Assembly (NCBI GenBank): GCA_024234435.1
Contig: JACKOF010000001.1
Location: forward strand, 372,001 to 436,000
Source of the DNA: Pseudomonadales bacterium
GTDB lineage: Bacteria; Pseudomonadota; Gammaproteobacteria; Pseudomonadales; Porticoccaceae
Direction: 5' to 3'
Length of the DNA: 64,000 nt
Each line of letters begins with the position of its first letter. Position 1 is the stretch's first letter. Shown here in pieces: positions 24,965-34,804 of this stretch. A model generated the notes under the pieces. That model searched no databases. It had not been told where the DNA came from and was given only the letters and a program-made list of their open reading frames with translations. Position numbers and translations under genes: made by a program.

Positions 24965-26401
24965 TTATCCCAGCTGGTAGATCGATTTGTAACGCAAGTA
25001 TGAGCCTAGTGATTCTGGCCCCAACTCGCGGCCAAGGCCACTGTCTTTTACGCCACCAAACGGTGCATTCAGATCTGGCATGTAGCCGTTGATGCCGATG
25101 GTGCCGGTTTCAACGCGACGAGCCAGGTCGTTGGCGTGATCGCGATCTTCAGACCAAATTGTTCCGCCCAAGCCAAAGTCGGAATCATTAGCGATGCGAA
25201 TGGCGTCGTCTTCGTCTTTGTATTTGATAACGCACAGTACTGGGCCGAAGATTTCTTCTTGAGCAACGCGAGAGTTGTTGTCAACGTCTGCAAAGACTGT
25301 TGGTTTCACAAAGTAGCCGCGTTCGCGGTCTGTTTTACCACCACCAACAACAACACGGGCTTCAGAGGAGCCAAGATCGATATAGTTTTGTACGCTGTCA
25401 CGATGCCCGGCAGAAGCCATAGGGCCGATGACGGTGTTGCGGTCCAGCGCTTCACCTACGGGTAGGTTGCCAACGCCGCTGGCAATGGCTTCTACTACCT
25501 GATCATATTTGCTGGCAGGTGCGAGAATGCGGGTACATGAGAAGCACGCTTGACCATTGTTTAGCACGGAGGTCATTGGCAAGCTTTGTATAACAGCGTC
25601 CATGTTGGCGTCTTCCAGAACGATGGCGGCTGACTTACCACCTAGCTCCAGTGTTACTGGACGCAGTAAGCGAGCACATTGTTCAGCGATGATACGGCCT
25701 GCTCCGGTGGAGCCGGTAAAGGCGACTTTGTCGACGCCAGGGTGCGTTACCAGGTGTGAGCCAATAGTGCGGTCGCCAGGAACCCAGTTGATGATGCCTG
25801 GAGGCATATCAGCTTCAGCGGCAGCTTCGGCCAAGATATAACTATCAAGCACAGTGCCAGACGAAGGTTTGATGACGATGGCGCAACCGGCAGCAAGGGC
25901 GGGAGCGATTTTGAAAATCGACAGTGCTACCGGGAAGTTCCAAGGAATGATGGCGCCCACTACTCCCATAGGTTCGCGACGTACAATAGTTGTCGCACCA
26001 GTGGGGGATGGGCGTACTTCTTCGTCGACCATGCCTTCAGCTAGTGCGGCGTAGTAGCGTAATACTCCTACTACGAACTCGGATTCAAGCGTATCGGCGA
26101 CATTAATGGGCATACCATTTTGCAAGCTCACCGATTCAGCCAGTTGCTTGCCACGTTTTTCAATGGCATCAGCAAAGCGGAGTATGTGAGCTGCACGGCC
26201 TTTGCCGTCAAGGCCACCCCAGGCAGGGCTCTTCATGGCATCGCGTGCGGCGGCAACGGCGGTATCCATATCTGCGGTGTTACATTTTGGAACACTGCCG
26301 ATGACTTCTTCTGTTGAGGCATTGATAATGGGTGAGCGCTGGTCGGAGCTAGGCGTGATCCATTGGCCGCCGACGAAGATTTTGTGGTGATCGAAGCTCA
26401 T
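24965..26401 (-). CDS. NAD(P)-dependent aldehyde dehydrogenase
   Basis: 478 residues, full length for the family. Landmarks: PWNFP (cofactor site), GFTGSTGAGR-like nucleotide loop (FTGSTGAGR), ELGGKSA with the general-base Glu, and NNGQACFSCTR with the catalytic Cys. The C-terminus has PFGGVKDSGLGRE. It oxidises an aldehyde to the acid. The substrate cannot be told. AGGAGAAA precedes the ATG. It stands alone between the island and queG and may be part of the acquired segment, although its base composition is like the backbone. Confidence 0.93.
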   Translation of the reverse strand: MSFDHHKIFVGGQWITPSSDQRSPIINASTEEVIGSVPKCNTADMDTAVAAARDAMKSPAWGGLDGKGRAAHILRFADAIEKRGKQLAESVSLQNGMPINVADTLESEFVVGVLRYYAALAEGMVDEEVRPSPTGATTIVRREPMGVVGAIIPWNFPVALSIFKIAPALAAGCAIVIKPSSGTVLDSYILAEAAAEADMPPGIINWVPGDRTIGSHLVTHPGVDKVAFTGSTGAGRIIAEQCARLLRPVTLELGGKSAAIVLEDANMDAVIQSLPMTSVLNNGQACFSCTRILAPASKYDQVVEAIASGVGNLPVGEALDRNTVIGPMASAGHRDSVQNYIDLGSSEARVVVGGGKTDRERGYFVKPTVFADVDNNSRVAQEEIFGPVLCVIKYKDEDDAIRIANDSDFGLGGTIWSEDRDHANDLARRVETGTIGINGYMPDLNAPFGGVKDSGLGRELGPESLGSYLRYKSIYQLG

Positions 26402-26777
26402 TGAGAGGTTTCTCCTATTAGTTTCAAGGCAGGGTATTGCTGCTGTGTAAAGTAAATTTATGGTTGTTCTTGTAGTTATAAGTAAGCATAAGTACTTTTC
26501 TAGTGTATTACTTTACCCTAAGCGATCAAAGTACGGCAATTAATTATCGTGGTTTAAGGCTTGAATATTGATTATGCGCAAGGATTGCAGTTTGTCTGCG
26601 TGGGGCGTTTGTGGTTTTCGTGCGAAAATTCGTGAATCCCTATGTGTTGCCGCAGGCCTTATATATTACGCGTGTTCTGCATGATGATTTGTTGTTGTGA
26701 ACAAAATAACGCGCTTGATCAGCGAAATTGTCGGCTGTTCGGGTGCCGTTGCCGTTTGTCTTCTGGCCGGGCCAGTT
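26402..26777. other. Intergenic stretch between aldehyde dehydrogenase and queG
   Basis: 376 bp between the start of the aldehyde dehydrogenase gene and the stop of queG, both on the minus strand. It must hold the dehydrogenase promoter. I see no ORF with a ribosome-binding site, tRNA or clear hairpin. Confidence 0.5.
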
Positions 26778-27914
26778 TCAGGCTTTGATTTTCCGTTTTC
26801 TTTTTCTGCCGGGTTGTTGATGCTGCCCCAATGCCCAGCCCACATGTTCTCTGACTAGCTCAGATGAGTGGTTTTCCTGAGTTTGCAGCGCTTGAATTAT
26901 GGCGTCTGACGTGGGTGCGTTACCTAATCCGATGGCTAGATTTCTCAGCCAGCGCTCGTAACCGATGCGTCTGATGGGCGAGCCTTCGGTGTATTTCAGG
27001 AACTCGCTTTCACTCCACCGGAACAGCTTTAGCAGCTCACTGTTGTCCAGTTTGTGCCGGGGAGAGAAATCCTTTTCGCTGGCAGGTGCAGCTTCTTTGT
27101 TCCAGGGACAAATTGCCTGGCAGTCGTCGCAACCAAAGACACGATTCCCCATCGGTTCACGGAACTCTTCCGGAATACTGCCTTTGTGCTCAATGGTCAG
27201 ATAAGAGATGCAGCGGCGGGCGTCCAGCACATAGGGTTCAGGGAAGGCGTCAGTGGGGCATACTTTCAGGCAGGCCGAGCATTCACCACACTGATCGTGT
27301 TCGACAGGTTCGTCTACTGGCAGTGGCAGATTGGTGTAGATTTCCCCCAGGAAAAACCATGAACCCGCGTTACTGTTGATTACCAGCGTGTGTTTGCCCA
27401 TCCAGCCTAGCCCTGCCTTAACGGCAAGGGGTTTCTCCATCACTGGGGCGCTGTCCACAAAGGGCCGTTGCACTACAGCTTCTCCGGGCACAGCCTTTTC
27501 AATCTCTTTAGCCAGGGTGGTGAGACGCTTGCGAATCAGTTTGTGGTAATCGCGCCCCAGTGCATAGCGAGAGATATAGGCGCTGGACTCATTCTTGAGC
27601 ACGGCAATCAGGTTGTCGTCATTTGGCAGATAATCGAGGCGCACGGTTATCACACGTGTGGTGCCAGGGAGCAGTTCTGGTGGGTTGTAGCGTTTGCTGC
27701 CGTGCTCGCCCATCCAGCGCATATCGCCCTGATAGCCCTTGCTCAACCACTGGTTCAAGCGCTCGCCCGTTTGCTTCAGGTCAGTGTCGGTGATGGCAAT
27801 CTGCTGAAAACCCAGCTCTGCCCCCCACTGTTTAATTTGTCGGGCGAGCTGTTGGTAATCTGTGGGCGTGGCTGTTTCTGGCATATTTGTTCGGGATGTG
27901 TTGGTTGCAGGCAT
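26778..27914 (-). CDS. queG: Epoxyqueuosine reductase
   Basis: 378 residues (a second ATG at 27884 is possible). Cobalamin-binding N-terminal region (FVDSAPVMEKPLAVKAGLGW), then two 4Fe-4S clusters (CGECSACLKVCP and GCDDCQAICPWN) and a C-terminal HEAT-like repeat with a Lys/Arg-rich tail. It performs the last step of queuosine synthesis in tRNA. In Pseudomonas it lies next to orn. Here the island separates the two. It is divergent from nnr. Confidence 0.94.
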   Translation of the reverse strand: MPATNTSRTNMPETATPTDYQQLARQIKQWGAELGFQQIAITDTDLKQTGERLNQWLSKGYQGDMRWMGEHGSKRYNPPELLPGTTRVITVRLDYLPNDDNLIAVLKNESSAYISRYALGRDYHKLIRKRLTTLAKEIEKAVPGEAVVQRPFVDSAPVMEKPLAVKAGLGWMGKHTLVINSNAGSWFFLGEIYTNLPLPVDEPVEHDQCGECSACLKVCPTDAFPEPYVLDARRCISYLTIEHKGSIPEEFREPMGNRVFGCDDCQAICPWNKEAAPASEKDFSPRHKLDNSELLKLFRWSESEFLKYTEGSPIRRIGYERWLRNLAIGLGNAPTSDAIIQALQTQENHSSELVREHVGWALGQHQQPGRKRKRKIKA

Positions 27915-27979
27915 TTTATGTTGAGGTAATTGCCGTATAATTTTGCCAGATCTTGATTAAGAAATTTGGACTTTTCACT

Positions 27980-29545
27980 GTGGCATCTAATTTAGCAGTA
28001 AATACCCCGTATGCATTGCCCTCAGGGTTGAATAACAAAGGGCTTTATAGCCCTGAACAAAGCCGCGAGCTGGACCGTATTGTCATTGAAGATTTCGGTG
28101 TTGCCGGTATTCGCCTCATGAAACGGGCGGGCAGGGCGGCTTTTGCCGAGATTACCGCTCGTTGGCCAGACGCACCGGTTACCGTCTTTTGTGGCTCTGG
28201 TAATAACGGAGGGGATGGCTACGTGATTGCAGCACTGGCCGCTGAACAGGGCCTTGAAGTGCAAGTAGTGCAAGTGGCACCCGCCAGTAAACTGAAAGGT
28301 GATGCGGCAATTGCTTTTAACTATGCTGAGGCTGCGGGCGTGGTGATGGTGCCCTTTGTCGAGTGCCTGCCGTTGCAGACAGGTGTGCTGGTGGATGCAC
28401 TGTTGGGTACAGGGTTTAAAGGCGGTTCTTCCGGGCAGGCAAGAGAGCCTTTCGCACAGGCTATTCGCTGTATTAATCACAGTGGTTTGCCGGTACTGGC
28501 GGTGGATATTCCCTCCGGTCTTTCCGGGGATACCGGCGCTGCTGGCGATGTGGTGGTGAAGGCCGATGTGACGGTCACGTTTATTGGTATTAAACGGGGC
28601 CTGTTAACCGGTCGTGGCCCCTCGCTTTGCGGTGAGCTGTTGTTTAACGATCTGGAGGTGCCCGCAGATGTTTATCGGCGTGTTGACCCGGCAGCAGAAA
28701 TGCTGGATCTGACGGATTTACTTGCTGCGCTTCCTGCTCGCAAGGCGGATGCCCACAAAGGTGATTTTGGTCATGTGATGGTGATTGGCGGTGACCATGG
28801 GTATGGCGGTGCGGTGGCAATGGCCGCTGAAGCGGCGCTGCGGGTTGGTGCAGGGTTAGTGAGTGTCGCCACGCGCCCTGAACATGTGGCGCCCATTCTG
28901 GCAAGGCGACCGGAGCTTATGGTTAAGGGTGTGGCTTCGGGCCAGGAGTTGGAACCATTGCTGGAAAACGGCCCTACAGTTCTGATTATTGGACCGGGGT
29001 TGGGGCAGTCGCCCTGGTCCGAGCAAATGCTGCAAAAAGCGGTCGCCAGTGGTTTACCTATGGTGGTGGATGCCGATGCGCTGAATATGCTGGGTAAGGG
29101 GTTGCTGGCGAGCAATGGGGGTGGGCTGGAAACCGATCACTGGATTTTAACGCCGCACCCCGGAGAGGCTGCCCGGTTACTTGGTGTCAGTAATGCGGAG
29201 GTTCAGGGTGACCGCTTCGCGGCTGTTCAACGATTGCAACAGAGGTTTAACTGCCCGGTAGTACTGAAAGGCGCAGGCAGTCTGGTCTGTACCGAGAGTT
29301 ACAGTCCTGTGGGTGTCTGTATGGCGGGTAATCCCGGCATGGCATCGGGTGGTATGGGTGATGTCCTCAGTGGCGTTGTTGGCGGCCTGGTGGCCCAACA
29401 ACTTTCTTCCGCTGAAGCGTTACCGTTGGCCGTTTGTCTGCACGCCGGGGCTGCCGACAGAGCGGCAGAAGTGAATGGTCCACGCGGACTGTTAGCGACG
29501 GATTTGATGCCACATCTGCGGGCCTTGGTGAATTCGCCAACATGA
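27980..29545 (+). CDS. nnr: Bifunctional NAD(P)HX epimerase/dehydratase
   Basis: 521 residues from GTG 27980; a TTG at 27953 would add nine. N-terminal epimerase domain (YjeF_N: GNNGGDGYVIA near 75-85, DALLGTGFKG) and C-terminal ADP-dependent dehydratase domain (HKGDFGHVMVIGGD, TPHPGEAARLL, NPGMASGGMGDVLSG). It repairs hydrated NAD(P)H. The stop overlaps the tsaE start (ATGA), a conserved arrangement. Confidence 0.94.
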   Translation: MASNLAVNTPYALPSGLNNKGLYSPEQSRELDRIVIEDFGVAGIRLMKRAGRAAFAEITARWPDAPVTVFCGSGNNGGDGYVIAALAAEQGLEVQVVQVAPASKLKGDAAIAFNYAEAAGVVMVPFVECLPLQTGVLVDALLGTGFKGGSSGQAREPFAQAIRCINHSGLPVLAVDIPSGLSGDTGAAGDVVVKADVTVTFIGIKRGLLTGRGPSLCGELLFNDLEVPADVYRRVDPAAEMLDLTDLLAALPARKADAHKGDFGHVMVIGGDHGYGGAVAMAAEAALRVGAGLVSVATRPEHVAPILARRPELMVKGVASGQELEPLLENGPTVLIIGPGLGQSPWSEQMLQKAVASGLPMVVDADALNMLGKGLLASNGGGLETDHWILTPHPGEAARLLGVSNAEVQGDRFAAVQRLQQRFNCPVVLKGAGSLVCTESYSPVGVCMAGNPGMASGGMGDVLSGVVGGLVAQQLSSAEALPLAVCLHAGAADRAAEVNGPRGLLATDLMPHLRALVNSPT

Positions 29546-30003
29546 GTGTCATTACCCGCAGTATTTACGGTGAAGATGCCATGGTGCAGTTCGGCTCCGA
29601 GCTGGGTGCTGTGCTGCCCGATGGCATTCTGGTGTTTCTGGAAGGAGAACTGGGTGCCGGTAAAACCACACTGACCCGCGGTATACTGAGAGCTATGGGG
29701 CATGAGGGCGCTGTGAAAAGCCCCACCTATACGCTAGTGGAACCGTATAGCCTCGACGGTAAAACACTTTATCATTTTGATTTATACCGCATGGCGGACC
29801 CGGAAGAGCTGGAATTTATGGGTATCAGGGATTATTTGACGGAAGGGAACTATTGCCTGGTTGAATGGCCTGAACGGGGAGCGGGCGTTTTGACAGAGCC
29901 TGATTTACGCGTGAAGATTGAGGTTGCGGGCGAAGGTCGACGTGTCGTGCTGGAAAGTCTTAGCGAGCGAGGTCTGCTGGCGACAGACAGTTTGTCGACC
30001 TGA
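29542..30003 (+). CDS. tsaE: tRNA threonylcarbamoyladenosine synthesis ATPase TsaE
   Basis: 153 residues from ATG 29542, which overlaps the nnr stop. The frame is open further back but only as a shadow of nnr. Walker A GELGAGKTTLTRG, then KSPTYTLVEPY, HFDLYR and VEWPERG are the TsaE signatures. It works with TsaB and TsaD in t6A modification of ANN-decoding tRNAs. Confidence 0.95.
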   Translation: MSVITRSIYGEDAMVQFGSELGAVLPDGILVFLEGELGAGKTTLTRGILRAMGHEGAVKSPTYTLVEPYSLDGKTLYHFDLYRMADPEELEFMGIRDYLTEGNYCLVEWPERGAGVLTEPDLRVKIEVAGEGRRVVLESLSERGLLATDSLST

Positions 30004-30110
30004 TCCAGCTTGTCAGAGGCGGTGGCTCTGATTTGAAAAGCCAGGTGCGAATATTTATGGTGAGTGACAGCGCCACACAAAAATAGGTCATTAAGGGGAA
30101 AGTAGGGTCG

Positions 30111-31475
30111 GTGTCTAACGCTCTGAGCACAAAAACCGGGTGGAACAGAAACACGCTGGTGCCAAGGGTTTCCCCGTTGATCATAACGGCAGTTCTTGCT
30201 TTGTTATCTATTCCAGCTGCCTTTGCCTCAACGATTGAAGGCGTTCGCCTGTGGCGTGCGCCTGACCATACCCGACTGGTGTTTGATCTGAGCGGCCCGG
30301 TGGACCACAAGATTTTTCCGCTGAATAACCCTGATCGATTGGTGATTGATATTCCAAAAGCGTCTGCTCAGAGCCGTTTTGACAATATTGATCTGTCCAA
30401 TACGCCTATTCAAAAGATTCGCAGCGGAACCCACAATCAGAAAGATTTGCGGGTGGTGCTGGATATGAAGGCATCGGTCAATCCGCGCAGTTTTGTGTTG
30501 AAGAGAAATGAGCAGTACGGAGATCGTCTGGTTGTTGACCTGTATGACCGCACTCAGGAGACCGAAAAAACCCTTGAGGATATTGCTGAAAATCCGCGCC
30601 GAGATATTGTCATTGCGATTGATGCCGGGCATGGCGGGGAAGACCCGGGCGCCTCCGGACCTAACCGGATTCGAGAGAAGAAAGTGGTGTTGGCTATCAG
30701 CCAGGAGCTAAAAAAACTGGTGGACAGCAGTAAGGGCTTTAAGGCAACGCTGATTCGGGATGGTGACTACTACATCCCTTTGCGAAAACGTACGGAAGTA
30801 GCACGCAGCCGCAGGGCTGATTTGTTTATTTCTATCCATGCCGACGCCTTTAGTAAACCGCAAGCCAATGGTGCGTCGGTATTCGCCCTGTCGCGTCGGG
30901 GCGCCACCAGTGAAACCGCCCGCTACCTGGCACAGCGTGAAAACCGTGCTGATTTGATTGGGGGGGCGGGCAGTGTCAGCCTTGACGACAAGGACGAGAT
31001 GCTGGCCAGCGTACTGCTGGATCTTTCGATGACGGCGACTTTGAGTAGCAGTCTGGATGTCGGGGAGGATGTATTGCGGTCAATTGGCGGTATCACCCGA
31101 TTGCACAAAAAAAGGGTGGAGCAGGCAGGCTTTCTGGTGCTCAAGTCACCGGATATTCCTTCTATTCTGGTGGAGACAGGTTTTATCTCTAATCCGAGTG
31201 AGGCTCGCCGTCTTAATGATCACCACTATCAGAAAAAAATGGCCAGAGCGATTTTTAATGGCGTTAGAGGGTATTTTACCGCCAATCCACCCGCAGGAAC
31301 GTTGCTGGCGGCACTTGCTCAGGAGCGTGGCAAGGAGCACATCATTCAAAATGGCGATACCTTGTCGGCCATAGCGTTGCGCTATAACGTCAGTGTGAAC
31401 GAAATTTTGCGCCACAACGGCCTCAAAGACACGCACATCAAAGTAGGTCAGCGGATAAAAATACCGACATCCTGA
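30111..31475 (+). CDS. amiB: N-acetylmuramoyl-L-alanine amidase with AMIN and LysM domains
   Basis: 454 residues from GTG 30111. Signal peptide (1-39), AMIN domain (about 42-145), zinc amidase_3 domain (about 165-385; DAGHGGEDPGA with the first ligands, SIHADA, and VETGFISN with the catalytic Glu), then a LysM repeat (HIIQNGDTLSAIALRYN to GQRIKIP). It splits septal peptidoglycan during daughter-cell separation. It is followed 35 bp later by mutL, the usual amiB-mutL-miaA-hfq order. Confidence 0.94.
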   Translation: MSNALSTKTGWNRNTLVPRVSPLIITAVLALLSIPAAFASTIEGVRLWRAPDHTRLVFDLSGPVDHKIFPLNNPDRLVIDIPKASAQSRFDNIDLSNTPIQKIRSGTHNQKDLRVVLDMKASVNPRSFVLKRNEQYGDRLVVDLYDRTQETEKTLEDIAENPRRDIVIAIDAGHGGEDPGASGPNRIREKKVVLAISQELKKLVDSSKGFKATLIRDGDYYIPLRKRTEVARSRRADLFISIHADAFSKPQANGASVFALSRRGATSETARYLAQRENRADLIGGAGSVSLDDKDEMLASVLLDLSMTATLSSSLDVGEDVLRSIGGITRLHKKRVEQAGFLVLKSPDIPSILVETGFISNPSEARRLNDHHYQKKMARAIFNGVRGYFTANPPAGTLLAALAQERGKEHIIQNGDTLSAIALRYNVSVNEILRHNGLKDTHIKVGQRIKIPTS

Positions 31476-31510
31476 TTTAATTTATCAGTCTTTAATCATT
31501 CGAGAGTTTT

Positions 31511-33370
31511 ATGCCACAGATTCATCTGCTTTCTCCCCGCCTTGCCAATCAGATAGCAGCTGGCGAAGTGGTTGAACGGCCAGCATCGGTTATCAAGGAG
31601 CTGTTGGAAAACAGTATTGATGCGGGTGCCACGCGTATTGATATTGATGTGGATGCCGGTGGAGTCAAGTTGATGCGTGTACGGGATAACGGCAGCGGTA
31701 TGGAGAAAGACGACTTGCCACTGGCGCTGAGTCGTCATGCGACCAGCAAAATTGTCCAGCTTGATGATCTGGAAGCCGTGGCAACACTGGGTTTTCGCGG
31801 TGAAGCGCTGGCGAGTATCGCATCGGTTTCCCGGCTCGCTTTACTGTCAAATAATCAGCTGCAGGGTTCTGGCTGGAAGGCTGAAACTGAAGGGCGCGAG
31901 ATGGAAGCGAGCCTGCAACCGGTGGCCCACCCGCAGGGAACCACCGTTGAAGTGCGCGACCTGTTTTTTAATACCCCGGCGCGGCGCAAGTTTTTGCGGG
32001 CTGAAAAAACCGAACTCAACCGCATTGACGATATTGTAAAAAAACTGGCGTTGAGCCACTTTGATGTAGGCTTTACCTTGCGACATAACGGCAAGGCATT
32101 GCGCTCATTTCCTGCTGCCGGTTCGCAGCTTGAACAGGAGCGCAGAGTGGCCGGAGTGTGTGGCCCCGCCTTTATGGAAAACGCCCTTTATGTAGATATG
32201 GAGGCGGCAGATTTGCGCCTTTGGGGTTGGGTTGGCTTGCCGACTTTTTCCCGCAGTCAGGCTGACTTGCAACACTTTTACGTTAATGGGCGCAGTATTC
32301 GCGACAAGCTGGTGACGCATGCGGTGCGGCAAGCCTATCAGGATGTGCTCTATCATGGTCGACACCCGGCTTACGTGCTTTTTCTGGAGTTGAATCCGGC
32401 TGAAGTGGATGTGAATGTGCACCCTACCAAGCATGAGGTCCGGTTCCGCGATAGCCGCACAGTGCACGATTTTTTATTCCGCAGCCTTTATCGCGCCGTG
32501 GCAGATGTTCGTCCCGGCGATGTGGCGGCACCGCTTCCTGTCTTTACCGGGCAGGCGCGCGCGGAGCAAACAGGGGTGGCTCCACAGAGCAGCTTTCAGC
32601 ATGCTTTGGGAGGGTTACAGTCCCGGCCGTCATCTTTTCAGCCCTCAAGCCTTTCGCAGTCGGGCTCTGTCGGTGAGCAAATGGCAGGTTACCAGGCTTT
32701 GCATGGTGATGATGTCTTCGGCAACTCGGCTGCTACCCCAGCGGCGGGATGGGCTGTTGGCGTTAGTGGTACCGATAATGTTGAAATTCCGCCACTCGGT
32801 TTTGCCATTGCCCAGCTCAAGGGCGTCTATATTCTGGCGGAAAATGCCGAAGGGCTGGTGTTGGTCGATATGCATGCCGCCCACGAGAGAATTACCTATG
32901 AGCGCATGAAACAGGCTTTCGAAGCGCAGGGGATAACGTCGCAACCGTTATTGGTGCCAGAAACAATTGCCGTGAGCCAGCGTGAGGCGGACGGCGCTGA
33001 AGAGCACAGTGAGCAGTTCGAGAGTCTGGGGTTTGTGTTGCAGCGAGCGGGGCCCGAAAGCCTGCTGGTCCGTCAGGTTCCTGCCATGTTAAGGGAGTCT
33101 GACGTGGAACCGTTGGTGCGCGATGTTCTTGCCGATTTGCTCGAGCATGGCAGCAGTGACAGAATACAGAATCACCTTAATGAAATCCTGTCGACCATGG
33201 CCTGTCACGGTTCCGTCAGAGCTAACCGGAAACTGACTGTTCCCGAGATGAATGCACTGCTGCGTGATATGGAAATGACTGAGCGCAGTGGGCAGTGCAA
33301 CCATGGTCGCCCCACCTGGACAAAAATCTCATTGGAAGAGCTCGACAAACTGTTTATGCGGGGCAGATAG
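31511..33370 (+). CDS. mutL: DNA mismatch repair protein MutL
   Basis: 619 residues. N-terminal GHKL ATPase (LANQIAAGEVVERPASV, DAGATRIDID, GFRGEALASIASV) and C-terminal dimerisation domain. The C-terminal part has DMHAAHERITYE, which fits the D(M/Q)HA(X)2E(X)4E endonuclease motif, with ACHGSVRAN and QCNHGRP downstream. MutL here is therefore probably a nicking endonuclease as in Pseudomonas, unlike E. coli MutL, which works with MutH. The stop shares one base with the miaA start. Confidence 0.95.
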   Translation: MPQIHLLSPRLANQIAAGEVVERPASVIKELLENSIDAGATRIDIDVDAGGVKLMRVRDNGSGMEKDDLPLALSRHATSKIVQLDDLEAVATLGFRGEALASIASVSRLALLSNNQLQGSGWKAETEGREMEASLQPVAHPQGTTVEVRDLFFNTPARRKFLRAEKTELNRIDDIVKKLALSHFDVGFTLRHNGKALRSFPAAGSQLEQERRVAGVCGPAFMENALYVDMEAADLRLWGWVGLPTFSRSQADLQHFYVNGRSIRDKLVTHAVRQAYQDVLYHGRHPAYVLFLELNPAEVDVNVHPTKHEVRFRDSRTVHDFLFRSLYRAVADVRPGDVAAPLPVFTGQARAEQTGVAPQSSFQHALGGLQSRPSSFQPSSLSQSGSVGEQMAGYQALHGDDVFGNSAATPAAGWAVGVSGTDNVEIPPLGFAIAQLKGVYILAENAEGLVLVDMHAAHERITYERMKQAFEAQGITSQPLLVPETIAVSQREADGAEEHSEQFESLGFVLQRAGPESLLVRQVPAMLRESDVEPLVRDVLADLLEHGSSDRIQNHLNEILSTMACHGSVRANRKLTVPEMNALLRDMEMTERSGQCNHGRPTWTKISLEELDKLFMRGR

Positions 33371-34404
33371 TGGCCGAAGAACCGAATGCTTCGCAACCCG
33401 CTTCTTTTTTGCCTTTCAGACCGCCCGCCATATTCCTTATGGGCCCTACTGCAACGGGTAAAACCGATCTGGCGATTGCCCTTCGCGAATATTTGCCAGT
33501 TGACATTATTAGCGTTGATTCGGCGCTGGTGTATCGTGGGCTTGATATTGGTTCAGCCAAGCCTTGTGCGGTTGAACTGGCAAAAGCACCTCACCGGCTG
33601 ATAGACATCTGCGATCCATCCGAGGCCTATTCTGCCGCGCAGTTTGTAACCGATGCCCGCCGGGAAATGGCTGATATTACTGCCAAGGGCCGTATTCCTT
33701 TGCTGGTAGGTGGCACTATGCTTTATTTCAAAGCTTTGCTGGAAGGGTTGTCGGACGCGCCAGCCGTTGATCCCGCTATTCGCCAGGCAATTGAGACGGA
33801 AGCAGCGCAAAAAGGCTGGCCTGTAATGCACCAGCAGTTGATGGAAGTTGACCCGGACACTGCAGCAAAAATTCATCCCAATCATTCTCAGAGAATTCAG
33901 CGAGCGCTGGAAGTTTTTCGTGCTACAGGGGTGCCGGTGTCAGTGTATCGCCAGCAGCATCAACAGGGGGGTGGCGGTGCTCCGATTGAGGATGATTACG
34001 AGATCTTTCAATTGGCATTGTTGCCCCATGATCGCAAGTGGCTTCACCAGCGTATTGAGCAGCGTTTCCGGCAGATGTTGGTACAGGGGTTTGAGGTAGA
34101 AGTGCGCGCACTGCTTGAGAGAGGCGACCTTCATGCTGATTTACCGGCTATTCGTGCTGTAGGTTACCGGCAAATGTGGCAGTTTCTGGAGGGGCATCTC
34201 AGCTATGATGAAATGCTGTTAAAAGGTGTTGCTGCTACCCGGCAGCTGGCCAAACGGCAGCTGACATGGTTGAGAAAATGGCCTGATTTGCAGCGGTTTT
34301 ACTTGGATAATGAGGACGGAACGCTAATAAGCCCGAAAGAAATTTTAGATAATTGCTTGAAATTTTTGCATAAAGGATCCATATACAATAGGCAGGCCGA
34401 ATAG
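33370..34404 (+). CDS. miaA: tRNA dimethylallyltransferase
   Basis: 344 residues from GTG 33370, whose G is the last base of the mutL TAG. The frame runs back to 33295 inside mutL. P-loop GPTATGKTDLA near residues 24-34, then SVDSALVYRGLDIGSAKP, LLVGGTMLYF and AVGYRQMW. It adds dimethylallyl to A37 of tRNAs reading UNN codons. About 10 residues before the P-loop are rich in Pro/Phe and not conserved. Confidence 0.95.
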   Translation: MAEEPNASQPASFLPFRPPAIFLMGPTATGKTDLAIALREYLPVDIISVDSALVYRGLDIGSAKPCAVELAKAPHRLIDICDPSEAYSAAQFVTDARREMADITAKGRIPLLVGGTMLYFKALLEGLSDAPAVDPAIRQAIETEAAQKGWPVMHQQLMEVDPDTAAKIHPNHSQRIQRALEVFRATGVPVSVYRQQHQQGGGGAPIEDDYEIFQLALLPHDRKWLHQRIEQRFRQMLVQGFEVEVRALLERGDLHADLPAIRAVGYRQMWQFLEGHLSYDEMLLKGVAATRQLAKRQLTWLRKWPDLQRFYLDNEDGTLISPKEILDNCLKFLHKGSIYNRQAE

Positions 34405-34517
34405 TATCATTGGCTGCCCGTTTATAGCGGTTTTCTACATTGAAAAATAAGTTCAGGTCTTTTTCTAACTTGCTGTATTTTCAATGGTTTGTTTATTTTT
34501 TATAAAGGAGATCTAAC

Positions 34518-34778
34518 ATGTCAAAGGGGCATAATCTACAAGACCCTTTCCTGAACCAATTGCGCAAGGAGCGCGTGCCGGTGTCAATTTTTCTGGTTAA
34601 CGGCATCAAGTTGCAAGGCCAGGTAGAGTCTTTTGACCAATTTGTGGTGCTTTTAAAAAATGCTGTCAGCCAGATGGTCTACAAACATGCGATATCAACT
34701 ATCGTTCCTTCGCGACCTGTGCGTTTGCCAATGGCCACGCCAGGGCAAGAGGAAGACTCTGATCCGCACAATAGCTAG
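34518..34778 (+). CDS. hfq: RNA chaperone Hfq
   Basis: 86 residues. Sm1 motif (FLVNGIKLQGQVESFDQFVVLL) and Sm2 motif (YKHAISTIVP) are intact, with a short polar C-terminal tail. It forms hexamers that pair small RNAs with mRNAs. AAGGAG at 34504-34509 is a strong ribosome-binding site. The 113-bp gap after miaA is AT-rich and probably carries a promoter of its own. Confidence 0.98.
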   Translation: MSKGHNLQDPFLNQLRKERVPVSIFLVNGIKLQGQVESFDQFVVLLKNAVSQMVYKHAISTIVPSRPVRLPMATPGQEEDSDPHNS

Positions 34779-34804
34779 GGCATTTTATCTTCCGGAGATG
34801 CTGA

